A stretch of 64,000 nt of DNA, taken from assembly GCA_003725745.1 (NCBI GenBank), contig RHDP01000001.1, forward strand, positions 1,147,501 through 1,211,500, read 5' to 3'. The translations under genes were made by a program, and so were the position numbers. Within the stretch, counting starts at the first letter, position 1. Every line of letters starts with the position of its first letter. Of this stretch, positions 8,756 through 18,785 are shown in pieces. A model generated the notes under the pieces. It worked only from the letters and a program-made list of their open reading frames with translations, did not search any database and was not told where the DNA came from. Origin of the DNA: Streptomyces sp. I6 (GTDB lineage: Bacteria; Actinomycetota; Actinomycetes; Streptomycetales; Streptomycetaceae).

Positions 8756-9893
8756 CGGGGACCTCCATCTCGACCGTGGTGCCCTTGCCGGGCGCCGATT
8801 CCACCGTGAGTCTTCCGCCGACGCCGCTCGCCCGGTCGCGCATGGAGACCAGGCCGAGGTGGCGTCCCGCCGTGCGGACCGCCTCGGGCTCGAAGCCGCT
8901 TCCGTCGTCGGTGACGCTGAGGACCGCGCCCGGGCCGCGGCGGGCGAGGCTGACCGCGACCCGTCGTGCGCCCGAGTGCCGCAGCGCGTTGTGCAGGGCT
9001 TCCTGGGCGACCCGGAGCAGGGCCTCCTCCTGGGCGGCCGGCAGGGCGCGGACCCCGCGGCTGTCGAAGGTGACATGTGCGCTGTGGGCGCGGTCGAGCA
9101 CCTGGATCTGGGTGCGGAGGGTCTCGGCCAGGCCGTCCTCGTCCAGGGCGGCGGGGCGCAGTTCGACGACCGCGGCACGCAGTTCGTCGGCGGCCTCGGC
9201 GGCGAGTGCGGCCACCTGCTGCAGCTCGCCCTTGGCCCGGCCCGGGTCGCGGTCCACCAGGCGGGCCGCGGCCTGTGCGGTCAGCCGGAGGGAGAACAGC
9301 TTCTGGCTGACCGCGTCGTGGAGTTCGTGCGCGAGGCGGGAGCGCTCCTCGGCGATGGTGAGTTCGCGGCTGCGCTCGTACAGCCGGGCGTTGGTGAGGG
9401 CGATGGCCGCGTGCTGCGCGAGGATCGACAGCAGCTCCTCGTCCTCCTCGGTGAACCCGCAGACGCCCTCGGGCTTGGGACACCGCTTGTTGGCGAGGAA
9501 CAGCGCGCCGATCGTCTCGTCGCCGTCCCTGACGGGCAGGCCCAGGAAATCGGCCATCTCGGGGTGGGCGGCGGGCCAGCCCTCGAAGCGGGGGTCCTTG
9601 CGCACGTCCGCGAGGCGCTCGGTCCTGGCGTCCCTCAGCATCGCGGCGAGGATGCCGTGCTGGCGCGGGAGCGGCCCGATCGCCCGCCACTGCTCGTCGC
9701 TCACGCCGTCGACGACGAACTGGGCGAAGCCTCCGTGGTCGTCCGGGACGCCGAGGGCCGCGTACTCCGCGCCGAGCAGCTCCCGGGCCGACGCGACGAT
9801 CGTCTTGAGGACGTCGCGGACCTCGAGGTGCCTGCTCATCGCGAGCAGGGCGGTGCTCACGGCGGCCAGGCCGGAGCTCGGTCGATGGCTCAT
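8748..9893 (-). CDS. GAF-domain sensor histidine kinase (HisKA_3)
   Basis: A 381-aa soluble kinase with no membrane segment. A GAF sensor domain spans about residues 25-165. The HisKA_3 dimerisation box follows, with the phospho-His at about 192 (RLAHELHDAVSQKLF). Then comes a HATPase domain with N box EALHNALRHS, DDGSGFE and GHLGLVSM. It phosphorylates the coupled LuxR-type regulator directly downstream. The GAF ligand cannot be inferred. Start MSHRPSSGLAAVSTALLAMS matches related actinobacterial kinases. Confidence 0.93.
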   Translation of the reverse strand: MSHRPSSGLAAVSTALLAMSRHLEVRDVLKTIVASARELLGAEYAALGVPDDHGGFAQFVVDGVSDEQWRAIGPLPRQHGILAAMLRDARTERLADVRKDPRFEGWPAAHPEMADFLGLPVRDGDETIGALFLANKRCPKPEGVCGFTEEDEELLSILAQHAAIALTNARLYERSRELTIAEERSRLAHELHDAVSQKLFSLRLTAQAAARLVDRDPGRAKGELQQVAALAAEAADELRAAVVELRPAALDEDGLAETLRTQIQVLDRAHSAHVTFDSRGVRALPAAQEEALLRVAQEALHNALRHSGARRVAVSLARRGPGAVLSVTDDGSGFEPEAVRTAGRHLGLVSMRDRASGVGGRLTVESAPGKGTTVEMEVPGG

Positions 9894-10097
9894 GGGATCA
9901 CCGTACCCGGGTGCCGTGACGGTGCGTATCGGCCTGTGGACGGCGGCGGAACCGGTCCCTGGGCCTAGGTCGAAGTGCCCTGGGCGGTAGGGGCGCTGGG
10001 ACGAGGCGGCGGGGCCGGCGTCGGGGCCAGCCTGGACGGCATACGGAAGGGCGGCGCGGTACGGGAACGGCGTCGCGGTACGAGTGAGGGGTGTGCC

Positions 10098-10792
10098 ATG
10101 CCGGTCGCGATCATCACGGGGCCTCGAAGGGGCTCGGGTACGCGCTGGGGGCCGCGCTCGCGCGGCGCGGCTGGGATCTGGTGCTGGACGCGCGGACGGC
10201 GCCGGTCCTGGAGGCGTCGGCCGGGGAGCTGCGCCGGTACGGGACGCGGGTGACGGCGGTGCCCGGGGACGTCACGGACCCGCGGCACCGCGCCGGGCTG
10301 GTGTCCGCGGCCCGCGAGCTGGGCGGTTCCCTCGACCTGCTGGTGAGCAACGCGAGTGCGCTGGGTGCCGAGCCGCTGGTGCGGCTGGAGGAGCTGCGGC
10401 CGGACGCTCTGCGGTCGGCGCTGGAGACCAACGTGGTGGCGGCGCTGGGGCTGGTACAGGAGGCGCTTCCGCTGCTGCGTGCCGGTGCGCCGGGCGCGGT
10501 GGTCGCGGTCTCTTCGGACGCCGCGGCCGGGGCGTATGAGACCTGGGGCGGTTACGGGGCGTCGAAGGCGGCGCTCGACCAGCTGGCGGCCGTGCTGGCG
10601 GTGGAGGAGCCGGAGCTGCGGGTGTGGGCGGTCGACCCGGGCGACATGCGCACGGATCTGTACGCGGCGGCGGTGCCGGACGACGACGGCCCGAGGCCGG
10701 AGCCGGACGAGGTGGTGCCGGGGTTCCTGCGGCTGCTGGACGAGCGGCCGCCGAGCGGCCGCTACACCGCCGCGGTGGCGGCCCGGCGATGA
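10098..10792 (+). CDS. Short-chain dehydrogenase/reductase (one frameshift)
   Basis: An SDR of about 231 aa. MPVAIITG begins at ATG 10098. One base is missing in the GGGG at 10118-10121, after which the other frame continues ASKGLGYALGAALARRGWDL, completing the TGxxxGxG cofactor motif across the shift. Later motifs are VSNAS, the catalytic Ser in VSSDAA, YGASK, and DPGDMRTDL. The substrate is unknown. The stop overlaps the ATG of the QueA-like gene (ATGA), so the two are a coupled pair. Confidence 0.82.
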
Positions 10793-11892
10793 GCGTGCCG
10801 GAGGACCTGCGGGTGCCGGACGGGCTGTCGGCGCGGGTCCCGGCGGAGGAGCGCGGGGCGGGGCGGGACGACGTGCGGCTGATGGTGTCGCGCGGTACGG
10901 CCGTGGCGCACCACGCGTTCCGCGAGCTGCCCGGGCTGCTGCGGGCCGGGGACGTGCTGGTGGTGAACACCTCCACGACCCTGCCCGCGGCTGTGAACGC
11001 GCGGCTGGGCGGGGAGCGCCTGGTCGTCCACTTCTCCACGCGGGGGGACACGGGCCCTCCGGGGCGGTCCCGGAGGGAGGGCTGTGGGCGGTGGAGCTGC
11101 GGTCGCCGGACGGGGCGGGCAGCACGCTGCCGAGGGCGGGAGGCCCGGCGGGTGCGCGGGTACGGCTCCCCGGGGGCGGGGTGCTCGTGCCGCTGGAGCC
11201 GCTGCTGGAGGGATCGCCCCGGCTGTGGTGGGCCGCGGTGTCGGTGGACGTGCCCGCGCTGCTGGCGCGGTACGGCAGGCCGATCCGGTACCGCTACACC
11301 GAGCGGGACCAGCCGCTCTCCGCGTATCGGACGGTGTTCGCCCTGCCGGCGCCGGACGGGTCGGGCTCGGCCGAGATGCCGAGCGCGGCGCGTCCCTTCA
11401 CCGAGCCGCTGGTGGCGGAGCTGGTGCGGCGGGGGGTGCAGTTCGCCCCGGTCACGCTGCACACGGGGGTGGCTTCGGCGGAGGCGCACGAGCCGCCGTA
11501 CCCGGAGCGCTTCGAGGTGCCGGCGGCCACGGCGTGGCTGGTGAACGCGGCCCGTGCGAGTCGGCGGGCCGGTGGGGCGGGCGCGTCGTGGCGGTCGGGA
11601 CGACGGCGGTGCGTGCGCTGGAGTCGGCGGCGGGGCCGGACGGTGCGGTGCGTCCGGCGGCGGGCTGGACGGATCTCGTCGTCACGCCCGCTCGGGGGTG
11701 CGCGTGGTGGAGGGCCTGCTGACCGGCCTGCACGAGCCCGCGGCGTCCCATCTGCTGATGCTCGAGGCGGTCGCCGGACGCGCGGCGCTCACCCGGAGCT
11801 ACGCGGAGGCGCTGCGGCGCCGCTATCTCTGGCACGAGTTCGGCGACGTCCATCTCCTCCTCCCGGGCGAGGACGCCCACGGAGCACATTGA
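10789..11892 (+). CDS. S-adenosylmethionine:tRNA ribosyltransferase-isomerase-like protein (three frameshifts)
   Basis: The reconstructed product of about 368 aa is QueA-like. N-terminal [29 protein letters not shown] and [19 protein letters not shown] are followed by [31 protein letters not shown] and [10 protein letters not shown]. The frame moves by one missing base near 11042-11060, 11566-11582 and 11694-11698. Classical QueA makes epoxyqueuosine in tRNA, but no other queuosine gene lies here and actinobacteria usually lack the pathway, so the true role is open. It is coupled to the SDR gene. Confidence 0.8.
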
Positions 11893-12201
11893 CGCTCACG
11901 GAGAGCATTGCGGAAGCAACGGAAGGTGAGAGCACCCGGGGTGCGGTGTGAGCCCGCACATAGGACCCACATCACTTACGAAGCACGCTAGTGGCTACAT
12001 AAAGGACATGTGAGCAGGCCAGGGTGTGCAGAGTGTGCAACTTGTCCGAATTTGGGGCTTCCCGCCCCACTACCCGGGATCGTATGTCACACCTTTGCCA
12101 CAGCATTTTGCTGCCGCTAAGAATTGCGTCCGTCGCCGCCGAGCAGGCGCTGCGCCGCCCAGGCCGAAGCGACTCCCGCTATTCGAAGAGGTACGTCTCG
12201 C
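11893..12201. other. Intergenic region upstream of the SLT-type gene
   Basis: About 310 bases with lower GC than the genes around it. It holds a short GGGGCTTCCCGCCCC hairpin at about 12052-12066 and presumably the promoter and 5' leader of the secreted protein. I looked for a c-di-AMP (ydaO-type) riboswitch, which often precedes such cell-wall genes, and could not find its conserved boxes. Confidence 0.4.
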
Positions 12202-12939
12202 ATGTCCGCGTCCCGCACCCCCGGTTTCCGCCGTATGTCCAAGACCTACAAGTTCTCGATCGCCGGTATCGCCGCCGCAGGCGCCTCCGCCCTCGCGTTC
12301 TCGCTCGTCCCGGGCAGCGCCGTCGCCGGTACCGGGACGCAGGCCGCGCCGGCCTCCGAGGTCGCCTGGTCCGCGACCGTCGACACCGCCAAGGCCGCCG
12401 CGCTGCAGACCAGCATCGCCGAGCAGAACGCCTTCACCGCGGCCCAGGCGAAGGCCGCCGCCCAGGCCAAGGCCCAGGCCGTCGCGAACGCCAAGACCGC
12501 CCAGGTCAAGGCCGCCGCCCAGGTCAAGGCCGTCGGCGCCGCCAAGGCCGAGGCCGCCGCCAAGGCCCGTGCCCTGGAGCAGGCCGCCAGCCGCGCCGCC
12601 GACCGCAAGCCGGTCTACGCCAACAACCTGGACGGCTGGATCCGCGAGGCCCTGGACATCATGAAGAAGCACAACATCCCGGGCACCTACCACGGCATCC
12701 ACAAGAACGTGATGCGTGAGTCGAGCGGCAACCCGCGCGCGATCAACAACTGGGACATCAACGCCGTCAACGGCGTCCCGTCGAAGGGACTGCTCCAGGT
12801 CATCAAGCCGACCTTCGACGCGTACCACGTCCCCGGCACCGTCAAGGACCAGTACGACCCGGTGGCCAACATCGTCGCCGCCTGCAACTACGCGGCCGAC
12901 CGCTACGGCTCGATCGACAACGTCAACAGCGCCTACTGA
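12202..12939 (+). CDS. Secreted transglycosylase (SLT/lysozyme-like domain)
   Basis: A 245-aa exported protein. The signal region runs from RMSKTYKFSIAGIAAAGASA to about GSAVAG. An Ala/Lys/Gln-rich coiled stretch with repeated AKAAAQAKA units follows (about residues 75-135). The C-terminal SLT-type domain has KNVMRESSGNPRAINNWDIN, with the Glu of VMRESSGN as candidate catalytic acid, then GLLQVIKPTF and YDPVANIVAACNYAADRYGS. It likely cleaves or remodels peptidoglycan at the surface. ATG 12202 follows GAAGAGG. Confidence 0.87.
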   Translation: MSASRTPGFRRMSKTYKFSIAGIAAAGASALAFSLVPGSAVAGTGTQAAPASEVAWSATVDTAKAAALQTSIAEQNAFTAAQAKAAAQAKAQAVANAKTAQVKAAAQVKAVGAAKAEAAAKARALEQAASRAADRKPVYANNLDGWIREALDIMKKHNIPGTYHGIHKNVMRESSGNPRAINNWDINAVNGVPSKGLLQVIKPTFDAYHVPGTVKDQYDPVANIVAACNYAADRYGSIDNVNSAY

Positions 12940-12957
12940 CGGACGCGGGTCACACCG

Positions 12958-13016
12958 CACGGACGGCACCGGAGGGCGGCACCCGCATCGGGTGCCGCCC
13001 TCCGGTGCCGTCCGTG
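12958..13016. terminator. Very strong 27-bp hairpin terminator
   Basis: A 27-base perfect stem with a 5-base loop begins 19 bases after the SLT stop. Left arm starts CACGGACGGCACCGGAGGGC. It could stop transcription from both sides. Confidence 0.85.
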
Positions 13017-13021
13017 TCGTC

Positions 13022-13125
13022 CGTGCCGCCGGTACGGCCCGTGCCACGCGTACCGCACATACCGCGTACCGCCAGTGCTGCGCGTGCCGCCGGTACGGCC
13101 CGTTCCGACGGTGCCGCACATACCG
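13022..13125. repeat. 61-bp imperfect tandem duplication
   Basis: CGTGCCGCCGGTACGGCCCG occurs at 13022 and 13083, and CCGCACATACCG at 13053 and 13114. Both recur with a 61-base period, giving a two-unit duplication rich in CGGTAC-type words in the space before the ABC transporter gene end. Confidence 0.75.
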
Positions 13126-13161
13126 CCGGTACCGCGTGGACGCCCGGGTGGCGGGAGCCCG

Positions 13162-15709
13162 CTACTTGCGCATGACCTCCGGCTCATGGCGGCGCAGGAA
13201 GCGGGCCACGAGGAAGCCGCACAGCGCGCCGAGCGCCAGCAGAGCCGCCATGTCCAGGCCCCACGCCCCGGCCTCGTGGTCCCAGAGCGGGTCGGTGTTG
13301 CCCGGGTCGTCCTGGTCGGGCCTGATCCTGTTGAGGTCCAGGGTGGCGCCGGCCGCCGCGACCGCCCAGCGGGACGGCATCAGATACGAGAACTCGTTCA
13401 CGCCGATGGTGCCGTTGAGGGTGAACAGGCAGCCGGTGAACACGAGCTGGACGACAGCGAACATCACCAGCAGCGGCATGGCCTTCTCGGCGGTCTTCAC
13501 CAGCGCCGAGATGACCAGGCCGAACATCATCGAGGCGAATCCGAGCGCCATGATCGGCAGCGAGAGTTCCAGCAGCGTCGCCGAGCCGAGGACCAGCCCC
13601 TGCTCGGGGATCTCCCGGGCGGCGAAGCCGATGGCGCCGACCAGGGCACCCTGGAACACGGTGATCATGCCGAGGACGATCACCTTGGACATCAGATAGG
13701 CGGAGCGCGACAGGCCGGTCGCCCGCTCCCGCTCGTAGATCACCCGTTCCTTGATCAGCTCGCGGATCGAGTTGGCGGCGCCGGCGAAGCAGGCGCCGGC
13801 CGCGAGGATCAGCAGCACCGTGGTCGCCGTGCCGTTGGGGACGATCCTGCCGGTCTGCGGGTTCACACCGTTGGGCAGCAGCCCCTTGTCCAGATCGATG
13901 AGCAGGCTCACCGCGCCGATGACGGCCGGCACGAGCACCGACAGCGCGAGGAAGCCCCGGTCGGAGGAGATCACCGAGACATAGCGCCGCATCAGGGTGC
14001 CGAGCTGGGAGAACCACCCCTGCGGCTTCGGCGGCCTGATCGCCTGGGGCGGCGGCATGTGCACCGACTGCGCGGCGACGGCGTCGATGTCCGCGGCGTA
14101 CATCTGGAAGTGCTGCGAGCCCTTCCAGCGGCCCGCCCAGTCGTAGTCGCGGTAGTTCTCGAAGGCGGAGAACACGTCGGCCCAGGTCTCGTAGCCGAAG
14201 AAGTTCAGCGCCTCCTCCGGCGGGCCGAAGTACGCCACCGAGCCGCCGGGCGCCATCACCAGCAGCTTGTCGCACAGCGCCAGCTCGGCCACCGAGTGGG
14301 TGACCACGAGGACGGTGCGTCCGTCGTCGGCGAGTCCGCGCAGCAACTGCATGACGTCGCGGTCCATGCCCGGGTCGAGGCCGGAGGTCGGCTCGTCGAG
14401 GAAGATCAGCGACGGTTTGGTCAGCAGCTCCAGGGCGACGGAGACGCGCTTGCGCTGGCCCCGGAGAGGGAGGTGACCTTCTTGCCCTTGTGGATGTCGA
14501 GCTTCAGCTCGCGCAGCACCTCGTCGATGCGGGCCTCGCGCTCGGCCGCCGTGGTGTCCGCCGGGAAGCGCAGCTTGGCCGCGTAGGTGAGCGCCTTCTT
14601 GACGGTCAGCTCCTTGTGCAGGATGTCGTCCTGCGGGACCAGACCGATGCGCTGGCGCAGCTCGGCGAACTGCTTGTACAGGTTCCGGTTGTCGTAGAGC
14701 ACATCGCCCCGGTCGGCGGGGCGGTAGCCGGTGAGCGCCTTGAGCAGGGTCGACTTGCCGGACCCGGAGGGGCCGATGACCGCGATGAGCGACTTCTCCG
14801 GGACGCCGAAGGAGACGTCCTTGAGGATCTGCTTGCCGCCGTCGACCGTGACCGTGAGATGGCGGGCGGAGAAGGACACCTCACCGGTGTCGACGAACTC
14901 CTCGAGGCGGTCGCCGACGAGCCGGAACGTCGAGTGGCCGACGCCGACGGTGTCGTTCGGGCCGATGAGCGCGGTGCCGGACTTGGCCAGCGGCTGGCCG
15001 TTGACGTAGGTGCCGTTGTGCGAGCCGAGGTCGCGGATCTCGAAACGGCCGTCGGGCGTCGCGTGGAACTCGGCGTGGTGGCGGGAGACCTGGAGGTCGG
15101 AGACCACCAGGTCGTTCTCCAGCGCACGGCCGATGCGCACCACCCGGCCCAGGGGCAGCTGGTGGAACGTGGTGGGGCTGCGGTCGCCGTGCACCGGCGG
15201 GGCCCCGCGGGGCCGGAGGGCGTCTCGCTGGCCTGGTGGCCGTGCGGGGCCTGCTGGTGCGGTACCCGGGCGGCGGGCGGCTGCTGCCCCTGCTCCCGGG
15301 GCGCCTGCTGCCGGGCCCAGCCCTGGTGGGCGGGGCCCTGCTGCCCCGACGGGACGGTGCCGGCCTGCTGCGGAGCGGTTCCCTGTGCGCTGTACGCGCC
15401 GGCCTCGGCGCCGGACAGGCTCAGCCGCGGGCCGTCGCTGGCGTTGCCGAGGTGCACCGCGGAGCCGGGGCCGAGCTCCAGCTGGTGGACGCGCCGGCCC
15501 TGCACATACGTGCCGTTGGTGCTGCCGTGGTCCTCGAGGACCCAACTCCAACCGCTCCAGCTGATCGTGGCGTGCCGCCACGACACCCGGGCGTCGTCGA
15601 TCACCACGTCACCCTGGGGGTCCCGCCCCAGGGTGTACGACCTGGACGGATCGAGGGTCCAAGTCCTTCCGTTCAATTCCAGTACGAGTTCCGGCACTCC
15701 ATGCCCCAC
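13162..15709 (-). CDS. FHA-ABC transporter fusion, Rv1747-like (two frameshifts)
   Basis: A protein of about 848 aa once two missing bases are restored (about 15195-15213 and the CCCC at 14459-14462). Domain order: FHA1 (YTLGRDPQGD, WRHA, GSTNGTYV), Gln/Pro-rich linker, FHA2 (VRIGRALEND, SRHHAEF, GSHNGTYV), ABC ATPase (GPSGSGKST, LSGGQRKRVS spanning the second shift, LDEPTSGLD), and an ABC-2 permease with about six helices. This matches mycobacterial Rv1747, whose FHA domains read phospho-threonines set by a Ser/Thr kinase. It likely exports a cell-envelope component under kinase control. Confidence 0.85.
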
Positions 15710-16292
15710 CTAGTTGTCCCCCGAGCTACCCCCGTCGACGGGCATCCGGGGATGGCGAACGTCGTGGGGAACTATTCCAGGCACGGACGCGTATCCGAAA
15801 GCCGGGCCTGGTGAAGGCGGCCTCGGCTCCCCGATCGGCGGGGTGTTGGTGAGGCGGACGCGTCCCCGGTGTGCGGTGTGCGGTGTGCGGCGTGTGTCCA
15901 TGTACGGCACGGGGGGCGAGGGGCACGAGGGGCGAGGGGCACGGGCGCCTCGTTGCCGATCCGTCCGGCCCCGGCCGTCCGGGGGGGGCGCGGGAGGAGG
16001 CGCGGACCGGGGAGCCCTAGGGTGGCAGGCCACCGGCGACCGGAGGAGCCCCGCCAGCGGCCGCGGGGCACCGGCGCCCGCGCCTGGGGCCGGAGGAGAC
16101 CGTCCGGCAAGCCGCTCGGTGCCCGTCTCACCCGCGTGGTCCCGCACGCCATCCCCCGTACGGCGGCAGCCGGCCCCGCGGCGGCACCCCGGCGCCGACC
16201 CGCACCGCGCCTCGGCCGGGAGGGCCGCCGGCTGTCCGGTACGCGGGACGGGGCGGCGCATGGCACGGAGTGCCCGATACCGTGGGAGCACC
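15710..16292. other. Intergenic region between FHA-ABC and serB
   Basis: Divergent promoter space of 580 bases with no supportable gene. It contains a 7-base GGTGTGC unit repeated three times at 15868-15888 and a 16-base GGGGCGAGGGGCACGA unit repeated twice at 15913-15944. Confidence 0.5.
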
Positions 16293-17507
16293 ATGAGCGC
16301 ATCGCAGCCCCCGCAGACGTCCGAGGTCCCCACCCTGCTGGTGAAGATCTTCGGGAAGGACCGTCCCGGCATCACCGCCGGGCTCTTCGACACCCTCGCC
16401 GCCTTCTCCGTCGACGTGGTCGACATCGAGCAGGTCGTCACGCGGGGGCGCATCACCCTGTGCGCACTCGTCACCGAGCCGACCGCCGGCGCCGAGGGCG
16501 AGCTGCGGGCCACCGTGCACGGCTGGGCCGAGTCGCTGAAACTGCAGGCCGAGATCATCTCGGGCCTCGGCGACAACCGGCCCCGTGGCAGCGGCCGCTC
16601 GCATGTGACCGTACTCGGGCATCCGCTGACCGCGGAGTGCACGGCCGCCATAGCGGCCCGGATCACCGGGACGGGCGGCAACATCGACCGTATCCACCGG
16701 CTCGCCAAGTACCCCGTGACCGCCGTGGAGTTCGCGGTGTCGGGCTGTGAGACCGAGCCGCTGCGGACCGCACTGGCGACCGAGGCGGCGGAGATCGGGG
16801 TGGACGTCGCGGTCGTCTCCGCCGGACTGCACCGCCGGGCGCAGCGTCTGGTGGTGATGGACGTCGACTCCACGCTGATCACCGACGAGGTCATCGAGCT
16901 GTTCGCCGCTCACGCGGGCTGCGAGGCCGAGGTCGCCGAGGTCACGGCCGCCGCGATGCGCGGAGAGCTGGATTTCGAGCAGTCGCTGCACGCCCGGGTC
17001 GCGCTGCTGGCGGGCCTGGACGCGTCGGTGGTGGACAAGGTGCGCACGGAGGTACGGCTCACCCCGGGCGCGCGCACGCTGATCCGTACGCTGAAGCGGC
17101 TGGGCTTCCAAGTCGGCGTGGTGTCGGGCGGGTTCACCCAGGTCACCGACGACCTGAAGGAGCGCCTGGGCCTCGACTTCGCCTCGGCCAACACCCTGGA
17201 GATCGTGGACGGCAGGCTCACCGGCCGCGTCACCGGCGAGATCGTGGACCGGGCGGGGAAGGCGCGGCTGCTGCGGCGTTTCGCGGCGGAGGCCGGGGTG
17301 CCGCTCGCGCAGACCGTGGCGATCGGCGACGGTGCCAACGACCTGGACATGCTGAACGCGGCCGGGCTGGGCGTGGCTTTCAACGCCAAGCCCGTGGTGC
17401 GCAAGGCCGCCGACACGGCCGTCAACGTGCCCTTCCTGGACGCGGTGCTCTATCTGCTCGGGATCACCCGCGAGGAGGTCGAGACCGCGGACGCCCACGA
17501 GGGCTGA
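16293..17507 (+). CDS. serB: Phosphoserine phosphatase SerB with ACT domains
   Basis: A 404-aa enzyme that makes L-serine from phosphoserine, the last step of serine synthesis. The N-terminal half has two ACT-type regulatory modules (LLVKIFGKDRPGITAGLF, then SHVTVLGHPLTAECTAAIAA). The C-terminal HAD domain shows MDVDSTLITDEVIE (nucleophile and acid Asp), VSGGFT, the Lys of DRAGKA and IGDGANDLDML. ATG 16293 lies just ahead of the first ACT domain. It is followed by a strong hairpin. Confidence 0.95.
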   Translation: MSASQPPQTSEVPTLLVKIFGKDRPGITAGLFDTLAAFSVDVVDIEQVVTRGRITLCALVTEPTAGAEGELRATVHGWAESLKLQAEIISGLGDNRPRGSGRSHVTVLGHPLTAECTAAIAARITGTGGNIDRIHRLAKYPVTAVEFAVSGCETEPLRTALATEAAEIGVDVAVVSAGLHRRAQRLVVMDVDSTLITDEVIELFAAHAGCEAEVAEVTAAAMRGELDFEQSLHARVALLAGLDASVVDKVRTEVRLTPGARTLIRTLKRLGFQVGVVSGGFTQVTDDLKERLGLDFASANTLEIVDGRLTGRVTGEIVDRAGKARLLRRFAAEAGVPLAQTVAIGDGANDLDMLNAAGLGVAFNAKPVVRKAADTAVNVPFLDAVLYLLGITREEVETADAHEG

Positions 17508-17571
17508 GCGGGCGGGCGGCGGCATCCGCCCTTGCGTCGTGCCGGCGTGGGCGGGTCGGAGCCGCGGTGGC

Positions 17572-17613
17572 GGGAGTGGCCTGGTGCGCCCCTGTGCGCA
17601 CCAGGCCGCTCCC
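17572..17613. terminator. Bidirectional terminator between serB and the SixA-like gene
   Basis: An 18-base stem with one G-T wobble, with left arm core GGCCTGGTGCGC and right arm core GCGCACCAGGCC, around CCCTGT. It separates convergent genes. Confidence 0.82.
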
Positions 17614-17628
17614 GGCGTCGAGCGCCGG

Positions 17629-18147
17629 TCAGTCGTGCGGGGCCCAGTAGTCGAGGAGCGTGCCCACGCCGTGCTCGACGGACTTCCAGGAACCGGAGAA
17701 GCCGACCACGGCGAACGCCGCGGTCGGGAAGCCGCCGCGGCTCATCCGCCGCAGGGTGTCGCCCTCCGCGCGGCCCGAGAGGGCGTCGGCGAGGGCGTGC
17801 ATCCCGGGGTTGTGACCGATGAGCAGCAGATCGCCGACCTCGTCCGGGGTCTCGTTGAGCAGCGCGAGAAGGTCGCCGAGGGAGGCCTCGTAGAGCCGCT
17901 CCTCGTACACGGTCCTGGGCCGCTCGGGCAACTCCTGCACCGCGAGCTTCCAGGTCTCGCGGGTCCTCGTGGCGGTCGAGCACAGGGCGAGGTCGAAGGG
18001 GATTCCGGTGTCGGCGAGCTTGCGGCCGGCGGCGGGGGCATCCATGCGGCCCCGGTCGGCGAGCGGCCGCTCGTGGTCGGACACCTGAGGCCAGTCGGCC
18101 TTCGCATGGCGGAGTAGGGCGATCCTTCGCGGTGTATCGGCGCTCAT
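17629..18147 (-). CDS. SixA-like histidine phosphatase
   Basis: A 172-aa histidine-phosphatase-superfamily protein. The RHG-type motif is LLRHAKADW, with the catalytic His, and the second essential His lies in IGHNPGMH. A conserved Arg lies in STATRTRETW. Family members remove phosphate from phosphohistidine proteins or small molecules; the substrate here is unknown. ATG at 18147. It is convergent with serB. Confidence 0.88.
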   Translation of the reverse strand: MSADTPRRIALLRHAKADWPQVSDHERPLADRGRMDAPAAGRKLADTGIPFDLALCSTATRTRETWKLAVQELPERPRTVYEERLYEASLGDLLALLNETPDEVGDLLLIGHNPGMHALADALSGRAEGDTLRRMSRGGFPTAAFAVVGFSGSWKSVEHGVGTLLDYWAPHD

Positions 18148-18255
18148 GCTCCCCAGCTTCGCATGAAATCAGCCAGCGGGCGCAGGGTGTTGAGGGGTGA
18201 CGGCACGAAGGGGAGCAGGCTGCCTCGGCCCGGTGGGGGCAGGCGAGGCGCCGGT

Positions 18256-18639
18256 TCAGAAGCCGCTCAGGACCGGCTGGATCCAGCCGAGGAACGCCAC
18301 CGGCGAAGGGGGAGCGGCCGCCTGCGCCTGCCCCGCCCCGGTCATGATCAGGAACAGTACGGAGAAGCCGATCACCGGCAGGACGACGGACCACCACCGC
18401 AGTCCGGTGCCGCCTGCCCTCGGTGCGGCAGCCCTCAGCCCGCCTGCCCTCAGCCCGGCAGCCGCACCCGGCTCCAGGGTGGCGACGGCTCTCGGCACGG
18501 TGGCCGCACCGGGCGGCAGAGTGGCGGCACCGTGCGGCACAGTGGCCACGGCCCTCGGTCCGCCACCGCCGTCCCTCGCCCCGGCGTCGCCGCCGCCGGC
18601 GTCCGGAGCGTGGTGCCGGGGGTGCGTACGGGCCGACAT
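18256..18639 (-). CDS. Small membrane protein with Ala/Pro/Gly repeats
   Basis: A 127-aa protein of unknown function. The first 75 residues are low-complexity repeats of the type GAATLPPGAATVPRAVATLEPGA, and the DNA is visibly repetitive at about 18426-18560. One membrane helix (WWSVVLPVIGFSVLFLIMTG) and a short tail ending WIQPVLSGF follow. ATG 18639 is the only plausible start. The helix and tail look conserved, while the repeat part is probably length-variable. Confidence 0.6.
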   Translation of the reverse strand: MSARTHPRHHAPDAGGGDAGARDGGGGPRAVATVPHGAATLPPGAATVPRAVATLEPGAAAGLRAGGLRAAAPRAGGTGLRWWSVVLPVIGFSVLFLIMTGAGQAQAAAPPSPVAFLGWIQPVLSGF

Positions 18640-18785
18640 GGCCGCCTCCGTGAGGTCCGAAGCTGGGCTCCCGCTGAGCTGCCTCCAACCTACGGATCAT
18701 GGACCCGGCCGCACATCCGTCGGTCCACCCACTTCCCCCTGACACCCACCCCCTAGGGGACGGTGGGGACGGTCCGACTCGGCGG

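Noticed and set aside
11893-12201. A possible c-di-AMP riboswitch ahead of the SLT-type gene
   Set aside because: Cell-wall lytic genes in actinobacteria often have one, but the conserved boxes could not be found in the leader.
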